Part shown: in pieces, positions 1-5,751 of the stretch | Layout of the letters: each line of letters begins with the position of its first letter | Numbering within the stretch: position 1 is the first letter of the stretch | Assembly (NCBI GenBank): GCA_014730295.1 | Contig: WJIN01000438.1 | Location: forward strand, 1 to 14,258 | Source of the DNA: Promethearchaeota archaeon | GTDB lineage: Archaea > Asgardarchaeota > Lokiarchaeia > Sigynarchaeales > SOKP01 | Direction: 5' to 3' | DNA length: 14,258 nt | Made by a program: the position numbers and the translations under genes | The notes under the pieces: generated by a model | The model's input: only the letters and a program-made list of their open reading frames with translations | Databases searched by the model: none | Told to the model about the DNA's origin: nothing

Positions 1-55
1 CTTTTTTTTTTTGACAGGATGCCTGGGACCGAACCAGATTTTTTATAATTTTTAG

Positions 56-71
56 GTTGCGCATGCGCAAC
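56..71. repeat. Perfect 16-bp GC-rich palindrome, copy A
   Basis: GTTGCGCATGCGCAAC is its own reverse complement and is repeated at 14173-14188 because of the end overlap. It sits between the two convergent terminators in very A+T-rich DNA. The central twelve bases strictly alternate pyrimidine and purine (TGCGCATGCGCA), a Z-DNA-prone pattern. It is nearly the same as the palindrome at 4073-4092, differing only by one symmetric base pair in each arm. Possible roles are a protein-binding site for a dimer, a resolution or origin element, or a cruciform. Confidence 0.75.
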
Positions 72-78
72 TAATTTT

Positions 79-97
79 AAAAAAAAATAAAAAAAAA
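79..97 (-). terminator. T-tract terminator after the 1056-101 operon
   Basis: The plus strand reads A9-T-A9, which is two nine-base T-runs on the minus strand directly behind the stop of the 92-aa gene. This fits an archaeal U-tract terminator. With the T-tract at 1-12 on the other strand it insulates the two convergent units. Confidence 0.6.
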
Positions 98-100
98 TAA

Positions 101-379
101 TTATAGTTTTTTAGTTTCAAGTTGGTCCTTTAAATCATCAATTCTTTCTAAAAAAAGGGCGGATGCCGAACCGGGTTTAGCTTTTGAATCCAATTGGTTA
201 TGAAGTCGTAGATGCATCTCCCGAAAGATTTGCCAATAATATTTCCCTAGATGTGTTCTTAGGGTTTTCTTTGATTTTTTAGAGGGTTTTTTAGGTTTGG
301 ATTTAGGTGTTTTTTCTCGGTCATCTTCAAGGTGTTTCCTATCTTCTTTTTTTAGGGTTGAGAAATCAAACTCTGGCAT
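101..379 (-). CDS. Basic 92-aa protein of unknown function
   Basis: I do not recognise a family. The protein is highly charged. Its N-terminal third is acidic/basic mixed, residues 23-40 are almost all Lys, Ser and Pro, and residues 42-90 look like two amphipathic helices (YYWQIFREMHLRLHNQL, then LFLERIDDLKDQLE). No membrane segment or cysteine pair is present, so it is likely a soluble nucleic-acid-associated or partner protein. The ATG at 379 has a GAGG ribosome-binding site 11-12 nt upstream. The gene follows the winged-helix gene by only 3 bp, so the two are co-transcribed and may act together. A long minus-strand T-tract ends the unit. Confidence 0.75.
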   Translation of the reverse strand: MPEFDFSTLKKEDRKHLEDDREKTPKSKPKKPSKKSKKTLRTHLGKYYWQIFREMHLRLHNQLDSKAKPGSASALFLERIDDLKDQLETKKL

Positions 380-382
380 TTT

Positions 383-754
383 TTATAAAACCTCACTTGC
401 TAATTGTTTTATGCGATTTATTTCATTTGTTGTTAATTCAATTTTAATACCTGTTTCAACGAATTTAGGGATCATTTTCTTGAGAATAGTAGTATCTAGT
501 GATGCATCTTTTTTACCTTGGACCATTGGGATCCCTCGATACATAGTATACGGTTTTGCTCGCTCTTTTTGGTCATTTTCAAACGTTTTTTTGCCTACAG
601 ATTTAACTAAACCTTCATTTTTTAAACGATAAATATAAACTTTCGTTTCATTTTCAGTAAACGTTTCATTGGTCCTCTGAAGCTCTTGGGAAATCTCCTT
701 ACTAGTTAAATCCTTATCCAATAGAAGTTGATATACTTGATCTTTTTTTGACAT
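383..754 (-). CDS. Winged-helix DNA-binding protein (123 aa)
   Basis: Residues 1-60 read as a winged helix-turn-helix: a first helix (KDQVYQLLLDKDL), a helix-turn-helix (TSKEISQELQRTNETF...KVYIYRLKNEGLVKSV) and a short wing. The pattern is typical of archaeal MarR/ArsR-like or replication-initiator winged helices. The C-terminal half has a conserved-looking strand region and a helical tail (LTTNEINRIKQLASEV), which may be for dimerisation. The ATG at 754 is preceded by GAGGT seven bases upstream. Its likely target is the TTGTTAAY motif cluster at 1087-1182 that drives its own operon, so it is a candidate autoregulator or iteron-binding copy-control protein. That link is inference. Confidence 0.75.
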   Translation of the reverse strand: MSKKDQVYQLLLDKDLTSKEISQELQRTNETFTENETKVYIYRLKNEGLVKSVGKKTFENDQKERAKPYTMYRGIPMVQGKKDASLDTTILKKMIPKFVETGIKIELTTNEINRIKQLASEVL

Positions 755-807
755 TTTATTACCTCGAAATTTTTAGGTTTCTAAAAAAATAAATAGTTTT
801 TATTGAT

Positions 808-1056
808 TTAGCCTAAAAAGCTTTCTAATTTAGAATATATTTTATTTGTGAGCCAAAGCTCATTCAAACATTCAAGATCATCCCATTCAGAAACGATTAT
901 ATCGCCTCCAAAATCGACAATTGATTTCCAAATACCATCTTCCTCAAATATAGTAACCTTATTGATTTGATCGCTTGGATTATATGTTTCGTATATCTTG
1001 TTAGAGATTCCTCTTTGGGTCTTCTCAAACTCGTTAATTACATCTCCTTTCGACAT
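808..1056 (-). CDS. Hypothetical 82-aa protein, first gene of the 1056-101 operon
   Basis: No family is recognised. It is a soluble, acidic protein with an N-terminal helix (SKGDVINEFEKTQRGISNKIYETYN), a predicted beta hairpin (NKVTIFEEDGIWKSIVDFGGDIIV) and a C-terminal helix rich in Leu and Trp. I chose the ATG at 1056 because a GAGTG element lies about ten bases upstream. A GTG at 1068 would add four residues (MKKK) but would itself overlap that element. A run of seven T on the minus strand in the 53-bp gap before the winged-helix gene (about 782-789) could partly end transcription, so expression of the later genes may be lower. Confidence 0.65.
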   Translation of the reverse strand: MSKGDVINEFEKTQRGISNKIYETYNPSDQINKVTIFEEDGIWKSIVDFGGDIIVSEWDDLECLNELWLTNKIYSKLESFLG

Positions 1057-1086
1057 TTTTTTTTTCACTCTTTTTTTGTGTTATTT

Positions 1087-1182
1087 TTGTTAATTATTTG
1101 TTAATTATACTAAAGTAAACTACCTATTTAAATGTTATTTTTGTTAACCATACTATAGGGTTAACAATCACTTGTTAACTAT
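1087..1182. promoter_or_regulatory. Control region with TTGTTAAY repeats (operators or iterons)
   Basis: Four direct copies of an 11-bp motif are visible: TTGTTAATTAT at 1087-1097 and again in tandem at 1098-1108, TTGTTAACCAT at 1141-1151 and TTGTTAACTAT at 1172-1182. An inverted copy at 1159-1167 (GGTTAACAA) makes a perfect 9-bp inverted repeat with 1141-1149 across 9 bases. An ATTTAAAT box at 1126-1133 lies between the two groups and could be the TATA element of the minus-strand operon. Binding would therefore touch both sides of the promoter. The alternatives are a repressor operator array or replication iterons. Probable binders are the winged-helix protein encoded at 383-754 or the 512-aa protein. 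Confidence 0.65.
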
Positions 1183-1279
1183 GGAAATAAATAAAACTAA
1201 AAACAGATAAATTATGTATTAGATTAATTGTATAGTAGTTCTACCCTCTGGTTTTGATTTAGGGTGTAATGTAAGACTA

Positions 1280-1308
1280 TTGCAATATTAGATTCTAAAA
1301 TATTGCAA
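1280..1308. promoter_or_regulatory. Inverted repeat upstream of integrase, possible attP core or operator
   Basis: TTGCAATATT (1280-1289) and AATATTGCAA (1299-1308) are perfect 10-bp arms separated by 9 bases, 43 bp before the integrase start. Tyrosine recombinases bind inverted arms around a short crossover region and often lie next to their attachment site, so this is a candidate attP core. It could equally be an operator for int. A dyad this size can arise by chance in A+T-rich DNA. The rest of 1183-1351 shows no gene, and the integrase appears to lack a ribosome-binding site, suggesting a leaderless transcript. Confidence 0.35.
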
Positions 1309-1351
1309 ATACCTAACATTTTTATTTTCTTATCACCTATCAATATTTAAT

Positions 1352-2521
1352 ATGATTGATATAAAATTAACGAAAGAACTCGAAAGTTTTTTCTATAAAG
1401 ATGTTCAAACCCATTCTAAAAATACTCAAGAAACTAAGCTATTGGCATTACAACAATTCTTTGGTGTAATTGGACCGAAGGATACGAAAGATATGACCGA
1501 TAAGGATATTATTGCCTATATTAATTCTGATGTTTTTAAAACACTTAAGAACTCAAGTAAAAATACTAAAATTGCCTATATTAATACGTTTCTAAAGCAT
1601 TTTGGCCGAGAAGATTTAGCAGAACAATTCCAACGGTATTCTACTAAAGGTAAAGAAATTAACAAAAATGAACTAATCTCCAGGGACGATCTGGAAAAGA
1701 TCTTGAAATCAGCAGGGAAAATAAAATATAAAACCTTAATTATGGTTTTATATGAAAGTGCATGCCGGAGAAACGAATTAATAAATATAAAATGGAAACA
1801 TATCAAATATCATGAAAATTATACAAATTTATGGATTGAAGTTTCCAAGTCAAAAGCTCGGAATATACCCTTAGTAGAAGCAACCCCTTTCCTTCAAGAG
1901 TATTTCAATTCAAAGAATTATCCTAAAAATCAAGAATATATTGAAGAGAAATTATTTGGGTATGCTGATTCCTATGTTAATCAGTTATTAAAGAAAATAG
2001 AGCGAAAAACCAAGAAAAGGTTTCCAAGCTTTAAGAAATCCCTAAACCCTCATTTATTTAGACATTCTCGATTGACTGAATTAGCAACGAACCGAAACCT
2101 TAATGAACCTCAATTAAGGAAATTTGCCGGATGGTCAAAAAACTCTGATATGCCTGCAATCTACTTTCACTTGGATGATTCGGACCTAAGAAATGAATTG
2201 ATTGGAGAAGAAAAGAAAAAACAAGAAATAGAAATTAAGAAACTGGAGAGAATTGAATGTACGGTCTGCGGAAAGGAGAATACTGAATTAAATAGTTTCT
2301 GTTGGAACTGTGGTAATCTCATAGATAAAGAGCTTGCATCTGCTGTAGCAGCGGGAAAGTTTAATGAACGAGAGCAGATTAAAAACCTTCATGAAAAAAT
2401 ACAATTTTTAGAACAAGAAAATGAAAATTTATTGGACCAGGTAAAACAAGTAAAACTTGGTTACCAAAAAATGGAGGAAAAATTAACCCAAATTTTGAAG
2501 TCACAGGTAAGTCACAAGTGA
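1352..2521 (+). CDS. int: Tyrosine recombinase/integrase with C-terminal zinc ribbon and coiled coil
   Basis: This enzyme cuts and rejoins DNA at attachment sites to integrate or excise the element, or to resolve multimers. Residues 10-95 form the SAM-like core-binding domain and residues about 108-285 the catalytic domain. All active-site residues are visible: Arg139 (in CRRNEL), Lys168 (SKSKARNIPL), His234 and Arg237 (PHLFRHS), Trp261 (AGW) and the nucleophile Tyr271 (AIYFHL). An archaeal-style zinc ribbon follows (Cys303/306 and Cys317/320), then a coiled coil at about 340-385, which makes it longer than minimal archaeal integrases. The ATG at 1352 has no Shine-Dalgarno sequence. It is one of only three plus-strand genes, diverges from the 1056-101 operon, and its 3' end overlaps the convergent 512-aa gene by 10 bp. 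Its function is clear, but its target site is unknown. Confidence 0.95.
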   Translation: MIDIKLTKELESFFYKDVQTHSKNTQETKLLALQQFFGVIGPKDTKDMTDKDIIAYINSDVFKTLKNSSKNTKIAYINTFLKHFGREDLAEQFQRYSTKGKEINKNELISRDDLEKILKSAGKIKYKTLIMVLYESACRRNELINIKWKHIKYHENYTNLWIEVSKSKARNIPLVEATPFLQEYFNSKNYPKNQEYIEEKLFGYADSYVNQLLKKIERKTKKRFPSFKKSLNPHLFRHSRLTELATNRNLNEPQLRKFAGWSKNSDMPAIYFHLDDSDLRNELIGEEKKKQEIEIKKLERIECTVCGKENTELNSFCWNCGNLIDKELASAVAAGKFNEREQIKNLHEKIQFLEQENENLLDQVKQVKLGYQKMEEKLTQILKSQVSHK

Positions 2522-4050
2522 GTATAAGAACTTATCTCCATAGTACCCTTTCCATTCTTTAGGTGGCCAATCCCTCGTTGGAGTGTATAGAAACCAAACT
2601 TGAATTGATTTTCCAATTGATTAAGTTTTGAATTAAGGTGATTGACTCTGGAGAGCTTTTCTTGCTCTATTTTGTAGATTAAAGTAAGCAGATCAAGATT
2701 AATATTATTCTGATTCTTTAGATTTAATGCCATCTTCTTGAGAATTTCGACGATTTCAGAATGATTTATTTCTATTTCGAGTTCTAGATTAATGATAAGT
2801 TCCTCGATCCTCTCCATTAATTCGTTATTTTTCTTTGAGTAATTAAACGTTCCCATAATGGAAGGAATACATTCCGCAGGCTTGACTATTAAATCACGAA
2901 TAATTCTGCTCTCAGGTTCGGAACCTATTACTTCAAACTCAGGATCGTCCAAATCAGAATAGTCTATTTTAATATCTACATCACCAAAGCGAGCGTATTT
3001 TACTCTAATATGGGCCCCTTTTAGACTCTCATCAACAACTTGTTTTGGACCGATTTTATTCGCTAGATGTACATATTCAAACTTCTTCTTCTTGGAGCGA
3101 TGATCTTGCATTAATTCAATCAGATATTTATGTTCCTTTGGTCTTAAAAAAGGAAAAGCTTTATTATAAAAATGGTTTAAAAATAGTCCTACATCTTTTA
3201 AACCTTTTTTAATATGAAATTTCATGTATCCAGTAGCATTTAAATGAATATTGAAACATAAACCCATTTGACTTTGTTTTTGTTTATTGATTGGATAAGC
3301 ATTTTTGGACCGATCATAAGTGATATTGTAGTTCTTTTCAATTTTTTCTAGAATTTTTTTATCTAATTCTTTATTAATTGGATCTAGTCTTAACTCTATG
3401 CTTTTGAAATGGTCCCATGAATGTCGGGAGATAAAGATATCCATCTCCGATTTAGTCCTCTCGATCTCTCTCGAAAGAGCCTTAGGATCCATTCTATCCC
3501 CTTTTTGAGGTCCCGACGTGGAGTCTCGATCTGAAGAGGGGGGGGACCCAGACCCCTCTCTTTTCCCCCATTCGTTGGAATAATCTGGATCGGATTTTCC
3601 AGTCGAAATTGAGGTGGTTTTTTCAGGGGGATTATTATAATTTTTCTTTATGCCCTCCATGATAGAACGTAATCTATTATATTTTAGCACCTTGATTTCG
3701 TGTGGAGAATTGAAGTGAAAGTAAATTTCTCTAAAAATATTTTTAGTTGTTCGGATTTTCAATTCTTTAAGAAATAGGTTCCTTTTTATTACTTTTAGCT
3801 CAATTTCATTAAGTTCAATTATCCTTCGCTCTTCAAGATTTTTTAGAAATAATCCAAGCTCTGCTGAAATATGACTTCCCATAACATCTAAAAAATTATG
3901 GGAACGGGATTTTTCTATGGGAAGTCGAATTTCGTCGAAGTAGGTTCGTTTTTTGCATTGCTCACATTTAGTTCTGATTTGATCAGGGGGGTGATCCTTT
4001 TGAGGGTGATATTCTTGAATATGTTTGCAAGCTCTACATCTTATTCTCAT
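2512..4050 (-). CDS. 512-aa zinc-ribbon protein, candidate replication or maintenance factor
   Basis: I do not recognise the family. It opens with a zinc ribbon (Cys5/Cys8 and Cys29/Cys32), followed by a helical region to about residue 145. A low-complexity Ser/Gly/Pro/Asp linker spans about 150-195. A second folded region (about 200-400) contains strands such as CFNIHLNATGYMKFHIKKG and VDIKIDYSDLDDPEFEVIG. The C-terminal part is coiled coil (about 415-495). No P-loop is seen, and there is no convincing HUH or polymerase motif. It is the largest non-membrane protein, and no other gene looks like a replication protein, so a role as initiator is possible by elimination only. I prefer the ATG at 4050, which has GGTGA five bases upstream; a GTG at 4059 also exists. 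The 20-bp palindrome B lies 23 bp before the start. The 3' end overlaps int by 10 bp. Confidence 0.7.
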   Translation of the reverse strand: MRIRCRACKHIQEYHPQKDHPPDQIRTKCEQCKKRTYFDEIRLPIEKSRSHNFLDVMGSHISAELGLFLKNLEERRIIELNEIELKVIKRNLFLKELKIRTTKNIFREIYFHFNSPHEIKVLKYNRLRSIMEGIKKNYNNPPEKTTSISTGKSDPDYSNEWGKREGSGSPPSSDRDSTSGPQKGDRMDPKALSREIERTKSEMDIFISRHSWDHFKSIELRLDPINKELDKKILEKIEKNYNITYDRSKNAYPINKQKQSQMGLCFNIHLNATGYMKFHIKKGLKDVGLFLNHFYNKAFPFLRPKEHKYLIELMQDHRSKKKKFEYVHLANKIGPKQVVDESLKGAHIRVKYARFGDVDIKIDYSDLDDPEFEVIGSEPESRIIRDLIVKPAECIPSIMGTFNYSKKNNELMERIEELIINLELEIEINHSEIVEILKKMALNLKNQNNINLDLLTLIYKIEQEKLSRVNHLNSKLNQLENQFKFGFYTLQRGIGHLKNGKGTMEISSYTHL

Positions 4051-4065
4051 AAGAATCACCAGATC

Positions 4066-4446
4066 CTAAGTGAAGTCGCGCATGCGCGACTTTTCTTGAG
4101 AAAACTCTTTCCTCTCCGATTTTTCATTGTCTTCAGATTTGCATATTGAAAAATAGGATAAAATATCATCTACCTCACGTTGACTTAAGCCTAAATTGTT
4201 GACCATAAACTCGACTTCTTCAGGTATATAGAGGATTCTTTTTTGACCATCTTCTTTTAGGTGAATTCTGGTTTTTGGATAAAGAACAAATTTTCTGAGA
4301 ATAATTAATAGAGTCCTTTCGGGAATATCAAATTCCTTTGCTATATCTTTTAGTTCTGGCCAACTATAAAGTTCTACATATTCAATTAGATCTTTGATTC
4401 TCAGAGTGACCCCCCCTTTTTGAATGTATACCCGCACTTCTTGCAT
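4066..4446 (-). CDS. Winged-helix DNA-binding protein (start uncertain; may be expressed by frameshift)
   Basis: Residues 29-52 (numbered from the ATG at 4446) form a helix-turn-helix, SWPELKDIAKEFDIPERTLLI followed by LRKF. A beta-hairpin wing comes next (RIHLKEDGQKRILYIPEEV), and a second helical segment (LGLSQREVDDILSYF) precedes a charged tail. It is probably a DNA-binding regulator. The start is a problem: the ATG at 4446 lies 46 bp inside the upstream zinc-ribbon gene and has no Shine-Dalgarno sequence. A seven-G run at 4416-4410 could serve as ribosome-binding site for a CTG at 4404 that overlaps the upstream TGA. Alternatively, it could be a slippery G GGG GGG that joins the zinc-ribbon gene to this frame by -1 frameshifting. 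A homopolymer sequencing error splitting one gene is also possible. Confidence 0.65.
   Translation of the reverse strand: MQEVRVYIQKGGVTLRIKDLIEYVELYSWPELKDIAKEFDIPERTLLIILRKFVLYPKTRIHLKEDGQKRILYIPEEVEFMVNNLGLSQREVDDILSYFSICKSEDNEKSERKEFSQEKSRMRDFT
4073..4092. repeat. Perfect 20-bp GC-rich palindrome, copy B
   Basis: AAGTCGCGCATGCGCGACTT is a perfect palindrome with a central alternating pyrimidine-purine run (CGCGCATGCGCG). It overlaps the last codons of the winged-helix gene (encoding SRMRDF) and sits just before the 512-aa gene. Copy A at 56-71 shares the core GTYGCGCATGCGCRAC. The T/A pair in copy A becomes C/G in copy B in both arms, so the symmetry is retained. Confidence 0.8.
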
Positions 4447-4706
4447 TTATAGAATTTGGAAATGTTTCTTAACTCGGTTCCAAAACATATTGGGCAATCG
4501 GGTAGGACTATTTTTGCGTCCATCTCGTCCTTATCCTTAGTTAAAATCTCTATAATACGTTTAAACTCCGAAAACTCTTTTTTAGTTATTGTTTTATTTT
4601 TAAATTTAGGTTCTAATTCATCCATTCTATCGCAAATTAGGTCGCCATTGTAAATTAGAGCATCCCCTTCCCTTAAAGTCCAATCATAAATCTCGTCATT
4701 CTTCAA
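4401..4706 (-). CDS. 101-aa zinc-ribbon protein
   Basis: The N-terminal two thirds are helical and charged, without a recognised fold. The C-terminal part is a compact zinc ribbon with Cys71/Cys74 (CPIC) and Cys88/Cys91 (CKKCGYTF). The start is a TTG at 4706, supported by GAGAGGT nine bases upstream; no in-frame ATG occurs before Met28. It lies between the small helical protein gene (7 bp gap) and the winged-helix gene, overlapping the latter by 46 bp. The A5G7 run near its end may allow a longer product carrying a winged helix behind the zinc ribbon. Function is unknown; nucleic-acid or protein binding is likely. Confidence 0.7.
   Translation of the reverse strand: MKNDEIYDWTLREGDALIYNGDLICDRMDELEPKFKNKTITKKEFSEFKRIIEILTKDKDEMDAKIVLPDCPICFGTELRNISKFYKCKKCGYTFKKGGSL
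4410..4421 (-). other. A5G7 homopolymer junction, possible -1 slippery site
   Basis: On the minus strand AAAAAGGGGGGG is read AAA AAG GGG GGG in the zinc-ribbon gene, three codons before its TGA stop. The heptamer G GGG GGG fits the X XXY YYZ rule for -1 slippage. A -1 shift would continue GTC ACT CTG AGA directly into the winged-helix frame. A strong Shine-Dalgarno role for the G run, or an indel error, are the competing readings. Confidence 0.45.
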
Positions 4707-4713
4707 CTATGGT

Positions 4714-4884
4714 TTACCTCTCATATTTTTCTATGATCGCATCGATTTCTGCTATCTTATCTCGGATCTCTATCAAAAATCTCCTAACTTTTCCAATTAA
4801 TTTTTCTTTATCTTCAGGGAGCGTCCTTTCCAAATGTTCTTTCCAAGCTTGAATCTTGTTATTCACATCAGTATTCGTTTCCAT
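4714..4884 (-). CDS. Small helical protein (56 aa)
   Basis: The chain is almost entirely helical and heptad-like (NNKIQAWKEHLERTL, then KLIGKVRRFLIEIRDKIAEI), with no cysteines or membrane segment, so a small coiled-coil partner or scaffold protein is likely. I choose the ATG at 4884 because GGAGAGG lies about ten bases before it. An ATG at 4902 would place that element inside the coding region and has no signal of its own. The start overlaps the end of the preceding two-TM gene by 17 bp. No family is recognised. Confidence 0.65.
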   Translation of the reverse strand: METNTDVNNKIQAWKEHLERTLPEDKEKLIGKVRRFLIEIRDKIAEIDAIIEKYER

Positions 4885-5065
4885 GAGTCTCTTCCTCTCC
4901 ATATATTTCTAGATAAAATATTAAACTTATAGCATAAAGAATTCCGAAAAAAACAACGGTTAAAACAAATTGTATAGCCGGGATTATATCGGCCAAATAG
5001 AATGCTGAAGCTATTCCGAAACAGAAGGTATAAAGAAGAAATAAAAGCAGTTCAATTTTCTTCAT
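4868..5065 (-). CDS. Two-TM small membrane protein (65 aa)
   Basis: The protein starts MKKIELLLFLLYTFCFGIASAF, has a second hydrophobic helix (IQFVLTVVFFGILYAISLIFYL), and ends in an acidic tail (EIYGEEETHGNEY). Two closely spaced hydrophobic helices in a very small protein recall the membrane-embedded capsid subunits of spindle-shaped archaeal viruses, but also many small holin-like or accessory membrane proteins. The ATG at 5065 has an excellent GGAGG nine bases upstream and overlaps the previous stop as ATGA, so the two genes are translationally coupled. The open frame extends further upstream but lacks a start signal there. Confidence 0.7.
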   Translation of the reverse strand: MKKIELLLFLLYTFCFGIASAFYLADIIPAIQFVLTVVFFGILYAISLIFYLEIYGEEETHGNEY

Positions 5066-5307
5066 GAGAGATATCCTCCTTTCCAGAAAATTGCGAGATA
5101 TACAATAAATACGGTTCCAATTAGAATTGTTAATATTAACAATCTCGTACCCTTCCAACCCTTAAAAACACGGTCAACCCTTTGAAGATCGGATTTTTTA
5201 GCTATTCTTACTTTAATATTATTGGATGATTTGGAATTTGACAGAATGCCTGGCCGGGCCGAAGTTAAATTCTGATCATCCACTTCTTTTTTCCTTTTTT
5301 TTGACAT
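5062..5307 (-). CDS. Single-TM protein with basic cytoplasmic N-terminus (81 aa)
   Basis: A long basic N-terminal part (residues 1-52, rich in Lys, Arg and Ser) is followed by one hydrophobic helix at about 53-73 (TRLLILTILIGTVFIVYLAIF) and a short C-terminal tail. The positive-inside rule puts the N-terminus in the cytoplasm. No family is recognised. The ATG at 5307 has GAGGAGG seven or so bases upstream. The start overlaps the RHH gene by 32 bp, and the stop overlaps the next ATG. The codons for the membrane helix contain an 18-bp perfect palindrome (5126-5143). Confidence 0.7.
   Translation of the reverse strand: MSKKRKKEVDDQNLTSARPGILSNSKSSNNIKVRIAKKSDLQRVDRVFKGWKGTRLLILTILIGTVFIVYLAIFWKGGYLS
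5126..5143. repeat. Perfect 18-bp palindrome inside the single-TM gene
   Basis: ATTGTTAATATTAACAAT is its own reverse complement and encodes part of the hydrophobic helix (LLILTI). It contains the same TTGTTAA half-site as the control region at 1087-1182, so it could be a further binding site for the same protein. In DNA this A+T-rich a palindrome of this length is uncommon but not impossible by chance. Confidence 0.4.
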
Positions 5308-5443
5308 TGTTTTCCTCCTCGGAATTCTTGATCTCTTTAATTAAAATTTCTGATACAAAATCTTTCATTGTTTTCTCTTGTTTGGCGGCTTCGATTCTTA
5401 TTCTCTTATGAAGCTTGCCATCAAGAGTCAAATGTTTAATCAT
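5276..5443 (-). CDS. Ribbon-helix-helix regulator (55 aa)
   Basis: The sequence runs MIKHLTLDGKLHKRIRIEAA, then KQEKTMKDFVSEILIKEIKN and a Lys/Glu-rich tail. This is a typical RHH (CopG/Arc) layout: an N-terminal DNA-contacting strand (KHLTLDG), helix 1 (KLHKRIRIEAAKQ) and, after a short turn, helix 2 (MKDFVSEILIKEI). Such proteins act as dimers or higher oligomers that repress promoters, often their own. The ATG at 5443 has GGAGG about eleven bases upstream. The gene leads the 5443-2512 operon, consistent with a role in its control, and overlaps the next gene by 32 bp. It is one of two RHH genes in the element. Confidence 0.8.
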   Translation of the reverse strand: MIKHLTLDGKLHKRIRIEAAKQEKTMKDFVSEILIKEIKNSEEENNVKKKEKRSG

Positions 5444-5751
5444 TTTTTATTTTACCTCCAATTATTTTAGAGTTAATTTTTTTATGTCTATTTTTTAAGT
5501 AGTTTATTTATTAAGTTATACTTTCTAATTTTCATTTATATTCTTAAGAGAGAGGATTTAGTAAAATAGTGAAGAGAGTTAAATTGATTGTAAGAGGGAC
5601 TCCCCCTTTCTCCTTAGATTCTTTACTAATTTCTTATATATTATTAGAACGAGATCAAATCGACAAAATAGATCTGAACCATTACTCTAATTTGAGCTTA
5701 GGCGATTGTAACTAATGTATTCGTTTATAGTCAAATATAGTACAAAAATAA
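5444..5751 (-). promoter_or_regulatory. Gene-free spacer with promoter of the 5443-2512 operon
   Basis: This 308-bp stretch has no credible open frame on either strand. On the minus strand a TATAAATG box at 5540-5533, with A-rich sequence just before it, could serve the RHH operon and give a leader of about 70 nt. A second TATATAAG-like box lies at 5643-5631. A weak T-rich stretch near 5735-5746 follows the Zot-like ATPase gene and may end the long operon. I see no clear hairpin or repeat. Confidence 0.4.

Larger units (their letters stand above)
1..141. repeat. Left copy of 141-bp terminal direct repeat (contig circularises)
   Basis: This block is identical, base for base, to 14118-14258, and the match runs to both ends of the window. 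An exact end overlap of this kind is what an assembler leaves when a circular molecule is output as a line, so I read it as proof of circularity rather than as a biological repeat. A true terminal redundancy of a linear genome is the alternative. The block holds a T-tract, a palindrome, an A-rich tract and the last codons of the 92-aa gene. Confidence 0.9.

Noticed and set aside
13..38. tRNA 3'-end-like sequence on the minus strand (CTGGTTCGGTCCCAGG)
   Set aside because: The arm resembles a T-stem and loop, but the invariant A58 is replaced by G and no D-arm, anticodon arm or acceptor stem can be drawn upstream. It is not a tRNA gene or a convincing tRNA-derived attachment site.
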